Shown: positions 31,121 through 44,147, counted from the first letter of the stretch. The stretch: DNA of 64,000 nucleotides from Marsupella aquatica (GCA_973895155.1 OZ316899.1:13330001-13394000), one strand, 5' to 3'. A program made the numbers and translations. The notes: generated from the sequence alone by a model not told the origin.

Positions 31121-34100
31121 TTATGGATCCTCTATGAACTTGCTTGGCCATAATACCAAAGAACCTGCAGCATCTCCAAGTGTCTTTTGAGGAGGATCAT
31201 CATTTGTGTTTGGAATGGGAAGGACAGCTTTAGGTTTCACTAGTAATGTGACTAACACTACTGAATAACCTGGGGGAATCCTCTTGCCATGGAACGTTGT
31301 GGAACCAACCTGCACTCTGGCAAATCCTACTCGTGTTCCACTCTCATCAACAGCTAACAAGCCACTTTGTCCCTCAGCATTAGGTGCTTTCCCCACTTCC
31401 ACCTTAGATCTTTCTGCCAGCACTATTCTTGGAGGTTTGTATGAAACCTTTGACGTGGCTCTGCTCCCACCAGCAGACTTGCTTCGTGTGCGCATGCTTC
31501 CTCTCTTCACAGTAGTGAAGCTAGGCTCAGTAGGTTCCTCTATTAGGACTGTCACAGTAGCAGGTTCATCACCTGGGAGTGTCATACCAACTAACTCTTT
31601 GGTTGGATTTATCTCAACAAGAGGCACACCTGTCATTGAGAATGATACATTCTGCAAATCATTTATATCTGCAATGGAGTCAAGATCTACATAGCATGAA
31701 TCTGGCTCAATGGTATCATTGTCATGCTTGCTGATATCCTCATTTGCCCCAACATTGATATCATCCACTCCCTTGCCAATGTCATCCTCATCCAAACATG
31801 GTTGACTGCCCTCTGTCAAACAAGTTGCTTGTACAGACTGCAACTTTGTTGCCTCTAAATTACAGCGAGTATTTGCCAGGTTCTCATACTTCTTCTCTGT
31901 AGCACCTGTCTTATTCTCTATGGACACAACAACCACAATATATGTTACTGGAAATAACACATTCAACAAACAATGTCAATTCAAACTATACATTTAATAA
32001 TCATATCCCACACAGTTGTAAAGGCCTTACCTTCAAGCCTACATGTCGTTGGCATGCCAGAAGAGTGCATCGACTTTGCCACCTCAAGTGGTGATGGTGG
32101 AACTCCTGCAGAATTGGAATCAATTTTATCTCTCACCGACACAACAGCTTCCATTAATGTCTTGAAGTTCACATGGAACAAGTCAGTCAATGAATTCAAA
32201 CGTTCATTGATCTCTGGAAGACATGTTTCGACAGCCTTCAAACGACCACTTATCTCTGTAAGTGAAGATCCACCTCCCTACATGACACAGGGGTATAGGT
32301 TCAATCACTCCATATGAAATGTTGGGCAATATATGCACAATCAATGTTATATACAGTGTACACCTGAAATTCAACGCAGGTCATTCAATTACCAATCAGA
32401 ACTCATATAACTTACATGCTTGGAGGATTCAGATGCACCCTCTTGAGCCCGGGTGTTCACAATTTCAGCCCTCAACTCTTCTTTTGAAGGGCTTTGCCCC
32501 AATTGGGCTTTCTGCACATGCATGGCAAACACAAGTTATCGATCAATATTCAGGGAACGTACACTAAAAAACAAAGTTTACATGTATGGGTTTACACTAA
32601 AAAATAGTATATAGTGTAGCATAAATTACATAGCTAGGCCATTCATTCTTACCAAACGTTTAGCTGTCGGTGCAGTGCCGGTCCTTCCTGTCAGATTAGG
32701 GTTCTGAACACTCAACCTGGCCTCGGTCATCTGTGAACTCTTCTTTTTTGAAGCATCTGTTACAAAATAAGCTACTAACCTTGCCCACACTTTATCATCA
32801 CAACTGGCTGGTGGAGGCATATCTGGCTTCTCCCCACCTTCCTTCCAAGCCTTATGCATTCTCCACCTCTCTTGCTTGATAATTTTACCTGCTGTACTCT
32901 CTAGGCAACCTATGTCCACGCCATCATCACTGCCCACATAATTCCATTTGGTAGCAACATTTTCACATACAGTCTTCCAATCTTTTGGATGCTGTTTTTT
33001 AAAATTAATAACACTCACATCTAACCAACGCAATACTTCAGCTTTCAAATCAGCATGCCATCGGTTCTTGCGAGGACACTCAGCATCCACCCATTGTCTC
33101 TCATTCAACTTTACGTTCCCTTTCTTTGTCACCTCCCCTCGTGCACTGCTCTCGGTAGTACTGGGCGTTGTATTGGCCACCCCTTCATTCACCCTACCTG
33201 GGGTTCTGAAGCCACCTGGGAAAATACAATGCCATTCATGCTTGAGAACTACATATAGCAGAATGGATGACGACAACATTCAATGCTTCACTTCAAGAAA
33301 AATTCTTCAAACATACATACCTGTAGCTCTGCCTGTAGATGCCTGTGCATGGACTGCACTCTGAAATTGTTGCGACCCTGGACCACCTGTCCAGCCTAGT
33401 ACAGGGGCCGGATGATGTCACTTTCTAGGTATGTGTGTGAAAACATATGTACTGAAAACTAAGTACAAACTGTAGGAAAACAACTGAACATTCACCGACA
33501 TACCTGTCCCCCTTCCGTGCTGCATCTGCATAGGGGCATTAGTGAATACTTGAGTCGATGGTTCGACTGTCCAACCTGCACACATACATTTTCTATCATT
33601 ATACATGTGCAGAGTCCCCCCCACGTGAATGGACTCCACATATAATGAGTTCTTCCATTGCTGACAAGATCAGACATTACCTGCTCCTCTTCCAGAGTTT
33701 GTAGGTACTGAATTTTGATATCCCTGCCAATTACCTTCACCACCTTCCCAACCTTGTTCATTCCATGACCCACCACCATCCTCCCAACCTGGTTCAACCC
33801 ATGTCTGTCCTTGTGGACATTGGAACTGATCATTACTAGCATTTGCCCAATCAGGTTGGGCAGAATCTGCATGCAATGGCAGGTGGACAGAATTTCATGT
33901 TGTCTGAATCCAATACATCCCAAACAATGTCAAAAATTGATATGCAGTCTGAAATTCAGGAGTGCCATGCCTTCACAAAGAACTGGCATATAGATATATA
34001 CTCACATCCCCATGGTTGAGGTGGACGTCCATACCCACGAGATTGTGGGTTTGGACCTGCTCTGCCTCTACCACGGGCATAACCTAGAGCTTGCCCCCTG

Positions 34101-34910
34101 CCATAGTATTGGGCACCAGCCTGGGATCTACCACTACTACCACCTCGCCAACCTTGATCAGAGGTCAGCCCCCCTGCTGGTATGGTGCATGCACAGGCTT
34201 CGAAGGCAAAACAGAACTGGCAGGACGCTGCATCACATCACCAACTACAATGTCAGGAACTAAGCAAGGTACATATGTGTAGTACTGAACATATGAAACC
34301 TCTAAACAAGAGTTTTTAACTCAAAACCTTGTTGGGAAAACTACTTACATGTTTCTTTTGGGGCTGCTCTGCAATGTATTCATCTTCATAACCCCCATCC
34401 TCATCCATTTCCTCTGGAAAATACTCATCATCTGCATCTTCTTGTCTAGTGTCTGCACCCACCTGTGCAGCATCAATGTCATCTCCACATTCTGCCATTG
34501 TAGGTACGACCTTCTTGCTCAACCTGTCACTCCGACGCATAGGCCCAGAGATAGTGCTGGTCACCCTTCTTGCGTACTCCTTTTGTTTCTTTGAAAATGC
34601 TGTGGCTCTGCGACATTCCAATATGAGAATACAGTCACAATTTCAGTGCCACATTGAACTATTCATGTCACACAAACTCAGCGGAGGGGTGTAGTTGAGA
34701 ATCGTTCCCTTACAATTCAGCCACATCCTTTTCCAGATCCAGTTCTGCAATTTTGGCTTTCACGTATGCTCGTTGTTCCATAGCTTTCCTTTCATACTCA
34801 CACATCTCTGTGTCACTCTGTTCCATCCTACTGGACCACAAAAACATGTCATCTATGGTCACCCCGTATAACACAATGCAACCACAATCACCAGGCATCC
34901 ATCCATACAT
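31121..34910 (-). pseudogene. CACTA TNPA-like gene, multi-exon
   Basis: Minus-strand exons encode a charged helix (RKAMEQRAYVKAKIAELDLE), an acidic exon (SKKQKEYARRVTSTISG to DEYFPEEMDEDGG), a Gly/Arg/Gln-rich exon (RGRGRAGPNPQSRGYGRPP), a Trp/Gly-rich exon and two short 72- and 75-bp exons. A globular exon follows (33228-32640: RWLDVSVINFKKQHPKDW, KTVCENVATKWNYVG) with KAQLGQSPSKEELRAEIV near 32470, and two C-terminal exons (32241-31981, 31969-31121). Introns show GT-AG borders. The role would be binding subterminal repeats, as TNPA does in En/Spm. A six-G run near 34171-34176 carries an apparent frameshift. Exon borders are approximate. Confidence 0.65.
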
Positions 34911-34982
34911 CTGTGTTGCTTCAGAATTACTTTATTACACATCCTTCCCCTCACTAATGTCCATGCAAACAATTCACATTAC

Positions 34983-37900
34983 TCATAGCACAGGCACACT
35001 GTTGGCATCTGCATCTCTGAATTCGCCTCCTTCAGCAAATGCATCTACCCTTGTCACAGGAATGAAGTCCCCGCTATCATGAACTATAGGCACTTGGTTT
35101 GAACGCCGACGATCAAAGGCACTATGAGAGTGTAAATGAAACTCAAGGTTTGATCCTTCCATCCGACGTTGCCTGGCCTGTTTATGACACACTACACGCC
35201 AACCTGGGGAGTCTTCCACATCCAGGAAGAAAGCTTGCTCCACCTGACTAGGAAACACAAATGGCTCAGACTATTCAGGCAATTTCCCTCTGAAATTGGC
35301 CAGCAAGAAACCATTGTTGTCTCTCTTCATGGTAGCCCTGTTACCAAGCCAATCCTGCCGCACCCATGAACCTTTCATAAGAATCACAGGACTGGACACC
35401 GCCCCATAGTCCAGAGCCCATATGTCAACTAATTCTCCCACATATCCCATCTCCATCCAGGCCCTGTCGTGATTGTGGCTCTGTTGCTCAAATACAGTGA
35501 TGAGCCCGCAGTCATTCGTCACCCTGTAGGCACTGTCACCATCCTTCACTCGGAAGTGATTCCCATATGCTCTCATCCGTTTGTAAGTCTTCACTTTCAG
35601 GCTAGGGGCATTAGACAGTAGGTAAACATCTGCATCCATGTCTGGGTGGGTCTCGTGATGCTCTCTAATTGCCACTCTGATCCACTCCATGAAACCTGGA
35701 AAAGTTGTTCCTGCAGTGGGATGGGCCGCCTTCAATGACTCATACTCCCTGAACGAACAACCACACAGCATTAGCTTGGGTAAACATGAACAGGCTGAAG
35801 GAGAAAACCACACGAACACAACATTTAAGCTCATGAACTGGATTATAGCACATGTATGCACTCACTGTATCCAGGGTTCCATCACCACAGTGTTGTGCAA
35901 TACAAAGTCATGTGCCAAGTCTCTCATAGATATGGTCAGGTTCTTTGTGGTTGCAGCCGCTTCCAGTACTTCACCTATCACCCCTTCCTCCTCATCAGAA
36001 TTCCACACCCTGGTCTTCACATGCTCATATTGTGCTATGTATTCGGTCAGAAATCCCAGAGTCTCATCCTTGATGTAACCTTTAGCCATGCTTGCTTCAG
36101 GTTTGTAATATGTTCTCACGTGACCTTTGAGTAGCTTCATGTACCGTTCCAAAGGGTACAACCAACGAGCACTCACAGGCCCAAATTGGTGTACCTCTTC
36201 CACAACATGGACAAGTAGGTGGGTCATGACATCAAAAAATGCGGGAGGAAAATAAATCTCCAGGTCACACAACACCTGAGCGACATCTTCTGTCAGTTGT
36301 GGGAAGTGTGTTTCATCCCAAACCTTCACACAAATACGACGAAACACATCACTGAGTCGCATGATCACAGTACGAACAGGCTTCTGCAACAGGCCCCTCA
36401 GGCATAAAGGCAACACCTGTTGCATCAACATATGGTAGTCATGGCTTTTCATACTACCAAGCTTTCTAGTCATGATATGCTTCTTGAAAGCACTGCCATA
36501 GTTTGAAGGAACCTTCAAAGAACTCAACCTCTGCACAAATAGTTCCCACTCTGTGTCTGTCAGAACATAGGGCGCTTGGTACTTCAAGAGCACATCAGCT
36601 TTGTGGGCATGTGGCCTCAACCAAAGATGGGGTTTCATTCCCCTCTGTTCAAGATCCAATCTCACTGAACCAGTGTCTTTCTCTCCACACAAGAATCTGA
36701 GTAGACTCTCACAAATATTCTTTTCAATGTGCATAACATCAATGTTATGTTTGCTTGGCTCAAACTCCTGCATCGTTGCAATGCAAAAGCGTCAGGAAAT
36801 GCCTCAAGTTTAGTCTCTCTCTTCGAAATGAATGCACATGCTCTGAACCAAAACATGTATCCCAATTAGCATCAACTCCAAGAGGCTTACCCTCCAGTAC
36901 TTGAGCTCCAAGTCCAATATGCTCAATCTTTTTACACCATATCGCTTTATTGGATCACTCACTCCATCTTCCCTGCCCCCTCGTTTGATATAGTCATCCC
37001 TCAGTGCTCCCCACTGCCTGATCTCCTCTTTGGTCACTCGTGCCGGGGGTCCACGTTGCTCAATCTCATTGCCAAAGTGTGCAATCAGTGCCTGTCTTTC
37101 TCTGTAAGGGTGATCTGCCTTCAGAAAACGACGATGGCCCATGTATATCACTTTCTGCAGGGCTCTGGAGTACTCACTGGTGACATTGCGCCCACAGATA
37201 GTACAAGCACAATATCCTTTTGTTGTTTGGCCTGATATCATCCCATGGGCTGGGTAGTCAGCTATAGTCAGAATGACAATGGCTCTAAGGATGAATGGGT
37301 TTAACCTCCCAAGCCTCTGTAGGACATCATATGTGAGAACTCCTTCCTCCCAAAGCTTTCTCAATTCCTCCACTAGGGGAGCCAGAAACACATCTATGTT
37401 GGTAGATACAGCACTGTCTGGCCCTGGTATCAGTAGGACCATCAGAACAAAAAATCGCTTTGTAGTCATCCAAGGAGGAAGGTTATAATTCAAAATAGTT
37501 ACAGGCCAGCACGAAAATTTGTTGTTCTTGTCTCCAAATGGGTTTACCCCATCCAATGACAGCCCAAGTCTGACATTCCTCGGCTCAGCAGCAAATTCGG
37601 GATACATCTCATCTATGAGTTTCCATTGCCTTGAATCTGCAGCATGTCGTTGTAGCCCATCATCACTTTTCTTGTCAGTTGCCCAAGTCATCATCTCCGA
37701 GATGGCACGGCTTCTGAACATCCGCTGAAGTCTGGGAATGAGTGGAAAATGACGAAGTACCTTGGCGGGAACCATAGACTTTCCTGAGTTCCGATACCTG
37801 TGCTTCCCACACTTAGGGCATGTCAACGATTCTTTATACTCCTTTCTGAAAAGAACATGCCCATCAGGACAGGCATGGATCGAATCATAGTTCAATCCAA

Positions 37901-38714
37901 GATTAGATATGCATCTTTTTGCCTCGTACATGTTCTTGGGCAAAATATTACCATCTGGTAGCACAGTTGTTCGCAAGAATGCCAACAACTCAGAAACCAA
38001 AACGTTGGGGACATTGTGGTTGCCGCAAATGTTCAGGAACATGATGACAAATCCCAGTTTAGAACATTTGCTACCGGGGTACAAAGACTTCCTGCCTTCC
38101 TGTATTTGCAGGGGAGAGCCAAACATCCCATCATGCCCAGGGGTTTCCTGCCCTATCTCAAACTCATCAAGAGGCTCTTCGACAGGGGGCACACTTGCAT
38201 CTGCAACCGTATCCTCTTCATTGTCCAGCCCATCATGAAATGCATCCAAGTCTTGGAAGATGTCTCTCACCATCTCTTCCACATGAATTCCTTCGTCACG
38301 TGGTGCTGCCTGAGCACCATCCCGTTGGAGAGCTGACAACCCACAGAGACCAGCTACAACATTTTCAAATGCACCAAGCAGAACCTCACTTGCCCGTCTT
38401 GCAGCATTGGCAGCATCAAATTCTAACCTCCACTCCTCGTCGGAAGAATCTTCCTCTGCAGGATCATTCCAAACTCGATGTCGTGGATCTCTTCCATGAA
38501 CCGCGATATGCCGCCAAACCTCATTCAGACCCCTGGTACGGGATCCTTGGCAGATTGCACAAGGACATCTCATCCTACTGGCTCCTGAAAGTCTGGTTCG
38601 TAACCTTTCACGCTGCCAAAGCTTATTATCATGGCGTGATATCCTTGTGGGATGATGCAAAGGCAGTGCCTGTGCCCTGGGCTGGGTCTGGGGAGGGTGG
38701 TGACCAGGGTGCAT
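34983..38714 (-). pseudogene. CACTA transposase, TNP2-like (Transposase_21, DUF4218, DUF4216)
   Basis: Domains in order on the minus strand: an N-terminal zinc region (CPCAICQGSRTRGLNEVWRH), the Transposase_21 core with LGLSLDGVNPFG and TIADYPAHGMISG (acidic residues of the nuclease core) and ACTICGR, then HNIDVMHIEKNICESLL. DUF4218 follows (KSHDYHMLMQQVLPLCLRG, CDLEIYFPPAFFDVMTHLL, RYMKLLKGHVR), then DUF4216 (RMRAYGNHFRVK, VDIWALDYG, VEQAFFLDVEDSPGWRVV). Two introns join in frame: 36768-36890 and 35749-35865. One in-frame TAG at 35271-35273, before SEPFVFPSQ, breaks it. It would excise and reintegrate the element in the nucleus if intact. Confidence 0.9.
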
Positions 38715-39147
38715 TGTAACAGGCTGGGAGCTCTGCAGTCATGGACAGCAGTGAACAAGGATGCCTAATGGTGGTATTTGTGTTCCATATATCCCTGACT
38801 GTATCTGCCAAAAGAGTTAACATAACGTGTACTAAATTCTCACAAACCCTAAACCACCCCAAAAGAAAAAAACAGGTTCGCAAGTAGTGTACCTATTGTC
38901 AAGTGAATGACACAAAATTCCTAAATGTTGGAGGGTGTCACCACCTCCTCCGCTGTCCTCAAATGTACCGCCTCTGCATGTACGTTTATAGTGACACCCC
39001 CAGGCAGCAGGAAACAACAATCCGCCAACAGTAAAATAAGCCCAACTGCCACCAACCATAACAAGGTACATTAGTTCAAAGATCACATTTATTTCAATGA
39101 TCTGATTTATACAAAAAAACTTGTGTCCAAACTGATGCTACTACTCC

Positions 39148-40026
39148 TCACTCTGATTCAGAATCGCTAATGACCCATTCCTCACTTGTTGTCTCATAGT
39201 CCTCTCTGTAAGGATCCTGACCCTTCCGTGGCCAGGCCTCAAAAAGATCATAGTCCATTGGGTTTTGACGCTTCCCAGCTGCTACTGATTCCACAAGCCA
39301 AGCATATGAAACCACAAACACATTATGGGACATGACATAAAAGCGAATGTCTCCCTTCCCAAACTTGCGGCAGGCTTTGGGATATGACTTAGTAATGACA
39401 TGAGTGGTGTCCTCTGTTATATTCTCCTCCACTGTCCCACCTAGGTCAAGCAATGTGGACTTGTACACTTTGCACTTAACCTCTCCAATTCCCGCCTCCA
39501 CAAATACCATGCTCAGCCCTTTCAGAATGGGGGTTGGTTGCTTCGTCTCCTCAGCCAACATACTCTTCAGCCTTGTAGAGCTCTGTCCTTTGTTGAGTAC
39601 AGGTCCATATTGGAGATCAGCAAGCCGTGCCTTTGCTTCCCAGACTTCTTGTTCAGCCCAAGCTGATGCAGTAGCTTCTTCATCCTCCCACAACTCATAT
39701 TGCTCAGTATCCTGTACAATCTTATGTGCTATGGAATCTGTGATCCAAGAGGCCTCAACTACTTTTAGGCCTTGCTTAGTAATTGCAGAATTCATGTAGG
39801 ACCATGACCACTTCTTTATCACTGATAGCCATGTCCCTGCAACAACATGTGTAGTCTCTGGAGTGATGTCCTGAACTACAGTGCCATGGAGCTCAGAGAA
39901 TCGTTTCTGTACAGTTGGCCAATGCACTTTGGTCAACCCATGCTGGCCATGGACCAAAATCGCTCTGACCCCTGTAAACACTGCTGGGTGGTCACACTTT
40001 CTACGTTTACCAGGCTCCATGTACAC
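39148..40026 (-). CDS. Tandem-BRCT protein carried by the CACTA element
   Basis: An intact 292-residue frame holds two BRCT domains. The first (about 14-108) has VFTGVRAILVHG, THVV at 59-62 and the conserved Trp94 in VVEASWITDSI. The second (about 167-262) has LKGLSMVFV, GGTVEENITEDTTHVI and Trp243 in VVSYAWLVESV. An acidic linker lies between them and an acidic tail (EWVISDSESE) at the end. Tandem BRCTs bind phosphopeptides and scaffold DNA-repair complexes. The Met may not be the true start: an exon may lie upstream, and the PHD pseudogene is on the same strand 590 bp away. Capture of a host gene is inferred. It differs from the decayed neighbours in having no frame break. Confidence 0.75.
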   Translation of the reverse strand: MYMEPGKRRKCDHPAVFTGVRAILVHGQHGLTKVHWPTVQKRFSELHGTVVQDITPETTHVVAGTWLSVIKKWSWSYMNSAITKQGLKVVEASWITDSIAHKIVQDTEQYELWEDEEATASAWAEQEVWEAKARLADLQYGPVLNKGQSSTRLKSMLAEETKQPTPILKGLSMVFVEAGIGEVKCKVYKSTLLDLGGTVEENITEDTTHVITKSYPKACRKFGKGDIRFYVMSHNVFVVSYAWLVESVAAGKRQNPMDYDLFEAWPRKGQDPYREDYETTSEEWVISDSESE

Positions 40027-40612
40027 ACACCCTACGTGATGACAGTGAATTTTGGAAGAATGGGTTCACCTGACAATACAAGGACAACAAAATTCCTGCT
40101 TTTTGAGTTGATCTGGCCCACTGGTGCTCAGGTCCGATTTTGATAGGTACAAGGGATATGTGAACAATACGTACTAGGCACCTGCACGGATGCAGGACAT
40201 TGTTTGAATATATACTACAAAATCCATATCCGTGGTGAAATGAAGTGCAACCAACTTGTCATGGCACATACATATTTTGTTGTAAAGGAGGATACATTCA
40301 ATGACAAACTTATAGGGCAATTTGATTAATTGCATGCCTGATAATTTATACGCTTACAACTTAGAAGTCCTGTTTTAATTTAGCAGTCTGATGAAAGTGT
40401 TTATGAAAATGACCACTCAGCCTAAATACTTCCAAGAAGGCTTGTAAGGATAAGTTTGTATAGGCATGTACCCAGCCACTGACGCCAGAGCACAAGATAA
40501 GTGTTGCCTATATAAACTCGCCTACCCAACTCCTTTTCAAAATTGGAATCTTTGCAATCTCAAAAAATAGTACATCCACATCAGGTGCACTGTGCATGTA
40601 CAATGTTCAGCT

Positions 40613-41293
40613 TCATAGCCAAGATATGTGATCTCTCACAGGAGTGCGCGAGGTAGGATCAATGGCATGGCGATGACAATAAAATATCCATCGATCAACA
40701 CCATGTGCAGAGTGATCATAGATTTCTCTGTCACAAGCATAACCCTCTGCTTGATGATCTTTCAGGCAATGATAGTGCCACATAGTGGGACACCTAGCAC
40801 AGTGGACTATGTCAGTCCAGTAGTCATCATCATGCTCACCACATGCCTTGCACCTATGAAGTGGGCAAGCTGTGGCATGAGCAGGCAAACACTCAAAACA
40901 GAAAAATCTCACACAAAAACGGTCTGGACATTTCCTAACATCTGCTGCAGCATCAACAGAGCCCTCATAGGACCCCAACTTCCTACACTATGCACACTTA
41001 GCCTGCTTCTCCAAACAATCAGTGCACATCCAGTCTCCCTGGTGTGTTGACGGGAGGCCCACCCCTGGACAGTTGTTTTCTGCAGCAAGGTCAGACTCCG
41101 GGTTGAGGTGGAAATGCCTCATGCAAGGGCCCTCACAAATGACCAGGCCCCCACCATCGTCACAAATGGCACAACAATGAGCTGCCTTCTGGAAAATCTG
41201 ACTTGCAGAGAAGTTAGTAGCATCTGCCCCAAGTACACCTGTGTTTCTCACCTCTGTCACACGCTTTTTGGCTTGAATTTTAGGCCGTGCCAT
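40613..41293 (-). pseudogene. EDM2-like triple PHD module with a nonsense codon
   Basis: The frame starts at 41293 with a basic N-terminus and shows a first zinc cluster (CAICDDGGGLVICEGPC...HFH, WMCTDC), a second (KCA-stop-CRKLGSYEG, CPDRFC..FFCFECL) and a third (CPLHRCKACGEHDDDYW, HCARCPTMWHYHCL), ending FYCHRHAIDPTSRTPVRDHI. This order is that of EDM2-type PHD regions in plants, which read histone marks and act in transposon silencing and RNA processing. A TAG at 40988-40990 sits between two zinc-binding Cys residues; a Tyr codon one base away is likely. No SAM-like or other EDM2 domain is visible. The intron and AT-rich gap to the BRCT ORF (40027-40612) has no other gene. Confidence 0.7.
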
Positions 41294-41304
41294 GCCTGCG
41301 CATG

Positions 41305-41448
41305 AGATAGACTCTACAATTTAGCAGACTGCACAGAAAGTAAAATATATTTAGCATTTAAGGTACAAAGGCATTTAGATAGACTCTACAATTTAGCAGA
41401 CTGCACAGAAAGTAAAATATATTTAGCATTTAAGGTACAAAGGCATTT
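41305..41448. repeat. Perfect 72-bp tandem duplication
   Basis: 41305-41376 and 41377-41448 are identical base for base. The stretch 41449-42020 beside it has no supportable gene. Confidence 0.95.
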
Positions 41449-42063
41449 GCTACTGCAATGAATTGGAATGGCCACACAAGGATGCAGAGCACACATACTT
41501 TTGGTATGTTGAGCCCACACACAAAACTGATCCCCTAATACAATTTCTCCACCAACACCTCAATTTTAATTGTGGCTATGATTCACCAAAGGAGATCTGC
41601 AACAACATTTCATGCATTTGAATCACATACAATAGTCGTGACATGTAAAACAGGCATTCTTCGAAGAGGATTGGTATGAAGCAGTGTCATAAGGGTTGAA
41701 ATTTATACATCCTAAATAGGTTATGATAGTGGCTGAGACAAATAAGTGAGGCATAAATCATTTTGCATATTATCACATGGCCCATTAATTCATTCAACGT
41801 TGCAATGTTCACCAGGTTAAAGCAGTCATGAAAGCAGTCTTTCAATAGAGACTTTTATGCGAGTTTGCTAGCCTCTTAAATTAGGATATTTTGCTTAGTG
41901 CAGGCATAATAGGATATAAGTTATGTACTGTTGACCCTAAACCCTGGACCCAAAATTGCTCATACATCAAAATTTTAAGTAAATATCCTCTGTGTTGAAG
42001 TCAGAGTGTTAAGCTATAGGTCAATGGTATCTGGTCTGTGCATGCGGTGTGACAAGTGGTCCT

Positions 42064-42513
42064 CTAGAGCATGTGATCCAAACATGTGTAGACACCAAAG
42101 TCACCGGTGGTGGGGTCTGGGAGGGCAGGACAAGTGACATCACCAGGCACACTGCAGGATGGCGAGTGGTTCCAGATGATACATTGTGCTCTGTGCAAAA
42201 ATCGGCATCCAAGAGAACGGTCATCCAACTCTGGGCCAGAAGCCCTACAGGCAGGACAGTCATATTGGCAACTGTGTACACACCCTTGGCACCTAATTTG
42301 TGGCGGGTCATGTACAAGAGACACAAATACCAAGGATGTCGGGAAGGGTACTGAAGCAGGTAGAGGCCGGCTGTAGTTGTTCCTGGAAACAACAGGGTAC
42401 TCAAAGTACCATGCAGACTGGGCTGGAAGGATCCCAAGTCTGACATACTCAAGGCGCAACATCTCTGCCTTGCGTGCAAGTCGCACATGTTCAGCGTTGC
42501 GGGTCCTCACCAT
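42064..42513 (-). CDS. Cys-rich ORF, degenerate PHD-like
   Basis: A 149-residue frame has a basic N-terminal helix (RTRNAEHVRLARKAEMLRLE) and then CQGCVHSCQYDCPACRASGPEL, CRFLHRAQCIIWNHSPSC and YTCLDHML. Spacing loosely follows the third cluster of the nearby EDM2-like module (C-x2-C, Cys, then Trp-x-His). It may be a further exon or a duplicated, diverged part of the same captured gene. Assignment is tentative. Another frame overlaps it and seems to be its shadow. Confidence 0.35.
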   Translation of the reverse strand: MVRTRNAEHVRLARKAEMLRLEYVRLGILPAQSAWYFEYPVVSRNNYSRPLPASVPFPTSLVFVSLVHDPPQIRCQGCVHSCQYDCPACRASGPELDDRSLGCRFLHRAQCIIWNHSPSCSVPGDVTCPALPDPTTGDFGVYTCLDHML

Positions 42514-43483
42514 AAGTGTTGCTTTCGTTGTGATGTCCTCTGTTCACGTCCTTTGATGAGCAAGGTGAGCAGGAGGTCGACTTGCCTCGCCAACAGCAAC
42601 CACCTAAACTAATCAGTTCCCACTCATTGTCTTGGTTCCAACTACAGGTCATAGTATACACATAGCATGAAACGTGCATAGTACATATTTGATTCTGAGT
42701 TTATGAGTTTCCTAAGACAAAGAGCTTGGTGATAAACCCATATTCTCGACGGACATGTATATCAATCATATTAAACTCCTGTTTTTTCATCCAGAAAGAC
42801 CGAAAGTCTCACCTTGCAGGTTGCAGCAGAGAGAAAATTCACTGGTTGTCGTGTTGTGCAAGTGAACCTCCACTGATGCCCCGGTGTAGCCCCTCAGATG
42901 CAGGTGACACTTACCAACTCCCAAGTTGCCTGGTCTAACAGAAAATGCTTATATCTTCAGAACTTTATAGAGCAAGTACATGATCACATACTTCTGGATC
43001 TATTCATATTTGGAACTCTTGCCAACTACAACTCCCATTATGCACAAGCTCACATCAACAGAGAAAGATACAGAATGCATACTTACTATGGCTCTAAGCA
43101 CCTTCACTACCTTGTTGAACCCAGTCCTGAAGTCTTTTCAGCGTGTTTGTTGTGCTGTCTCCTTTGGCACCCAACACCTTAGTCCTTGATGTAACAGAAT
43201 GCGATTTTACAAGTTAGATGCTTTGGAACCTTCTATGGTCTTAGCTGAATTGATGTCATCGTAAGTGGTGAAAGACAAGGAAGACGAAAGCTGGTTGAAG
43301 AGCTGTGGACAACACACTAGCATGAAGTGCTTCAACCAATCCACTGCCAAACGGAACTCTTACACAGTCACATTCTTTTAGTAAACAAAAACTCAGTCAA
43401 ACTTCAGAATCAAAGTACAGACTCTGAAGGACCAAAGGAGGATGTTGTGAGTTTCTCTGTTGTTTAATGTGTTACCCTTCTAG

Positions 43484-43864
43484 TTTCGAAGTTAGCAAAT
43501 GCTGAATAATGTGTCTACCAGATCTTCGAAAAGAAGCCCACCACAATTAAGAACTTCGGTATCTGGGTCCACGTATCAGAGTCGTACAGGTTATCACAAC
43601 ATGTACAAGGAATATTGTGATACCACAAGAAACGGAGCTGTAGAGCAGATGTATGATGAGATGGCTTCTTGTCATAGAGTTCGGTTCCCTTGCATCCAGA
43701 TCATGAAGACTACGACAGTCCCTGTCTCTCTGTGCAAGCGAGAAAGTACCAAGCAGTTCCATGATTCAAAGATCAAGTTCCCCTTGACGTACTGCAAGAT
43801 TCAACCTCCATTGCGAAAGCTAAAGAAGACTTACAAGGCCACCAAGCCCAACACAATTGTTTGA
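43484..43864 (+). pseudogene. RPL18A: Ribosomal protein L18a (eL20) pseudogene fragment
   Basis: The plus strand encodes the C-terminal two-thirds of cytosolic L18a: [16 protein letters not shown] in one frame, then, after an extra base near 43573, [56 protein letters not shown] and a basic tail to the stop at 43862-43864. A second frameshift lies near 43515. Substitutions such as R-to-C are consistent with lost constraint. The upstream side reads TACCCTTCTAG, like a splice acceptor, so it may be a captured genomic fragment rather than a processed copy. It is inside the CACTA element, in the opposite orientation to the transposase. Confidence 0.88.
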
Positions 43865-44147
43865 GTAGTGCGGGTGCAGGTTCCCAATTTTGAGACAATT
43901 TGGCTCATTTTATGTCCCGAGGGAATCCTGGAGTTTATGTATTGAGTTTCTAGGTGAAGATGCTTAATATAAGGAAATTCAATTATCACTTCGTTCCCAA
44001 CTTCTATTAATTGAAAATACACAAGCTGGAAGCAAGAAGACAAGCCACAATCTAGCATCTTAGCCAAACACAATCGTCCCGACAAAGCAAAACTCAGCTG
44101 GACAGAAGTCACTCGGATCCACAAAAAATTGAAGATTCACCTCCAAG

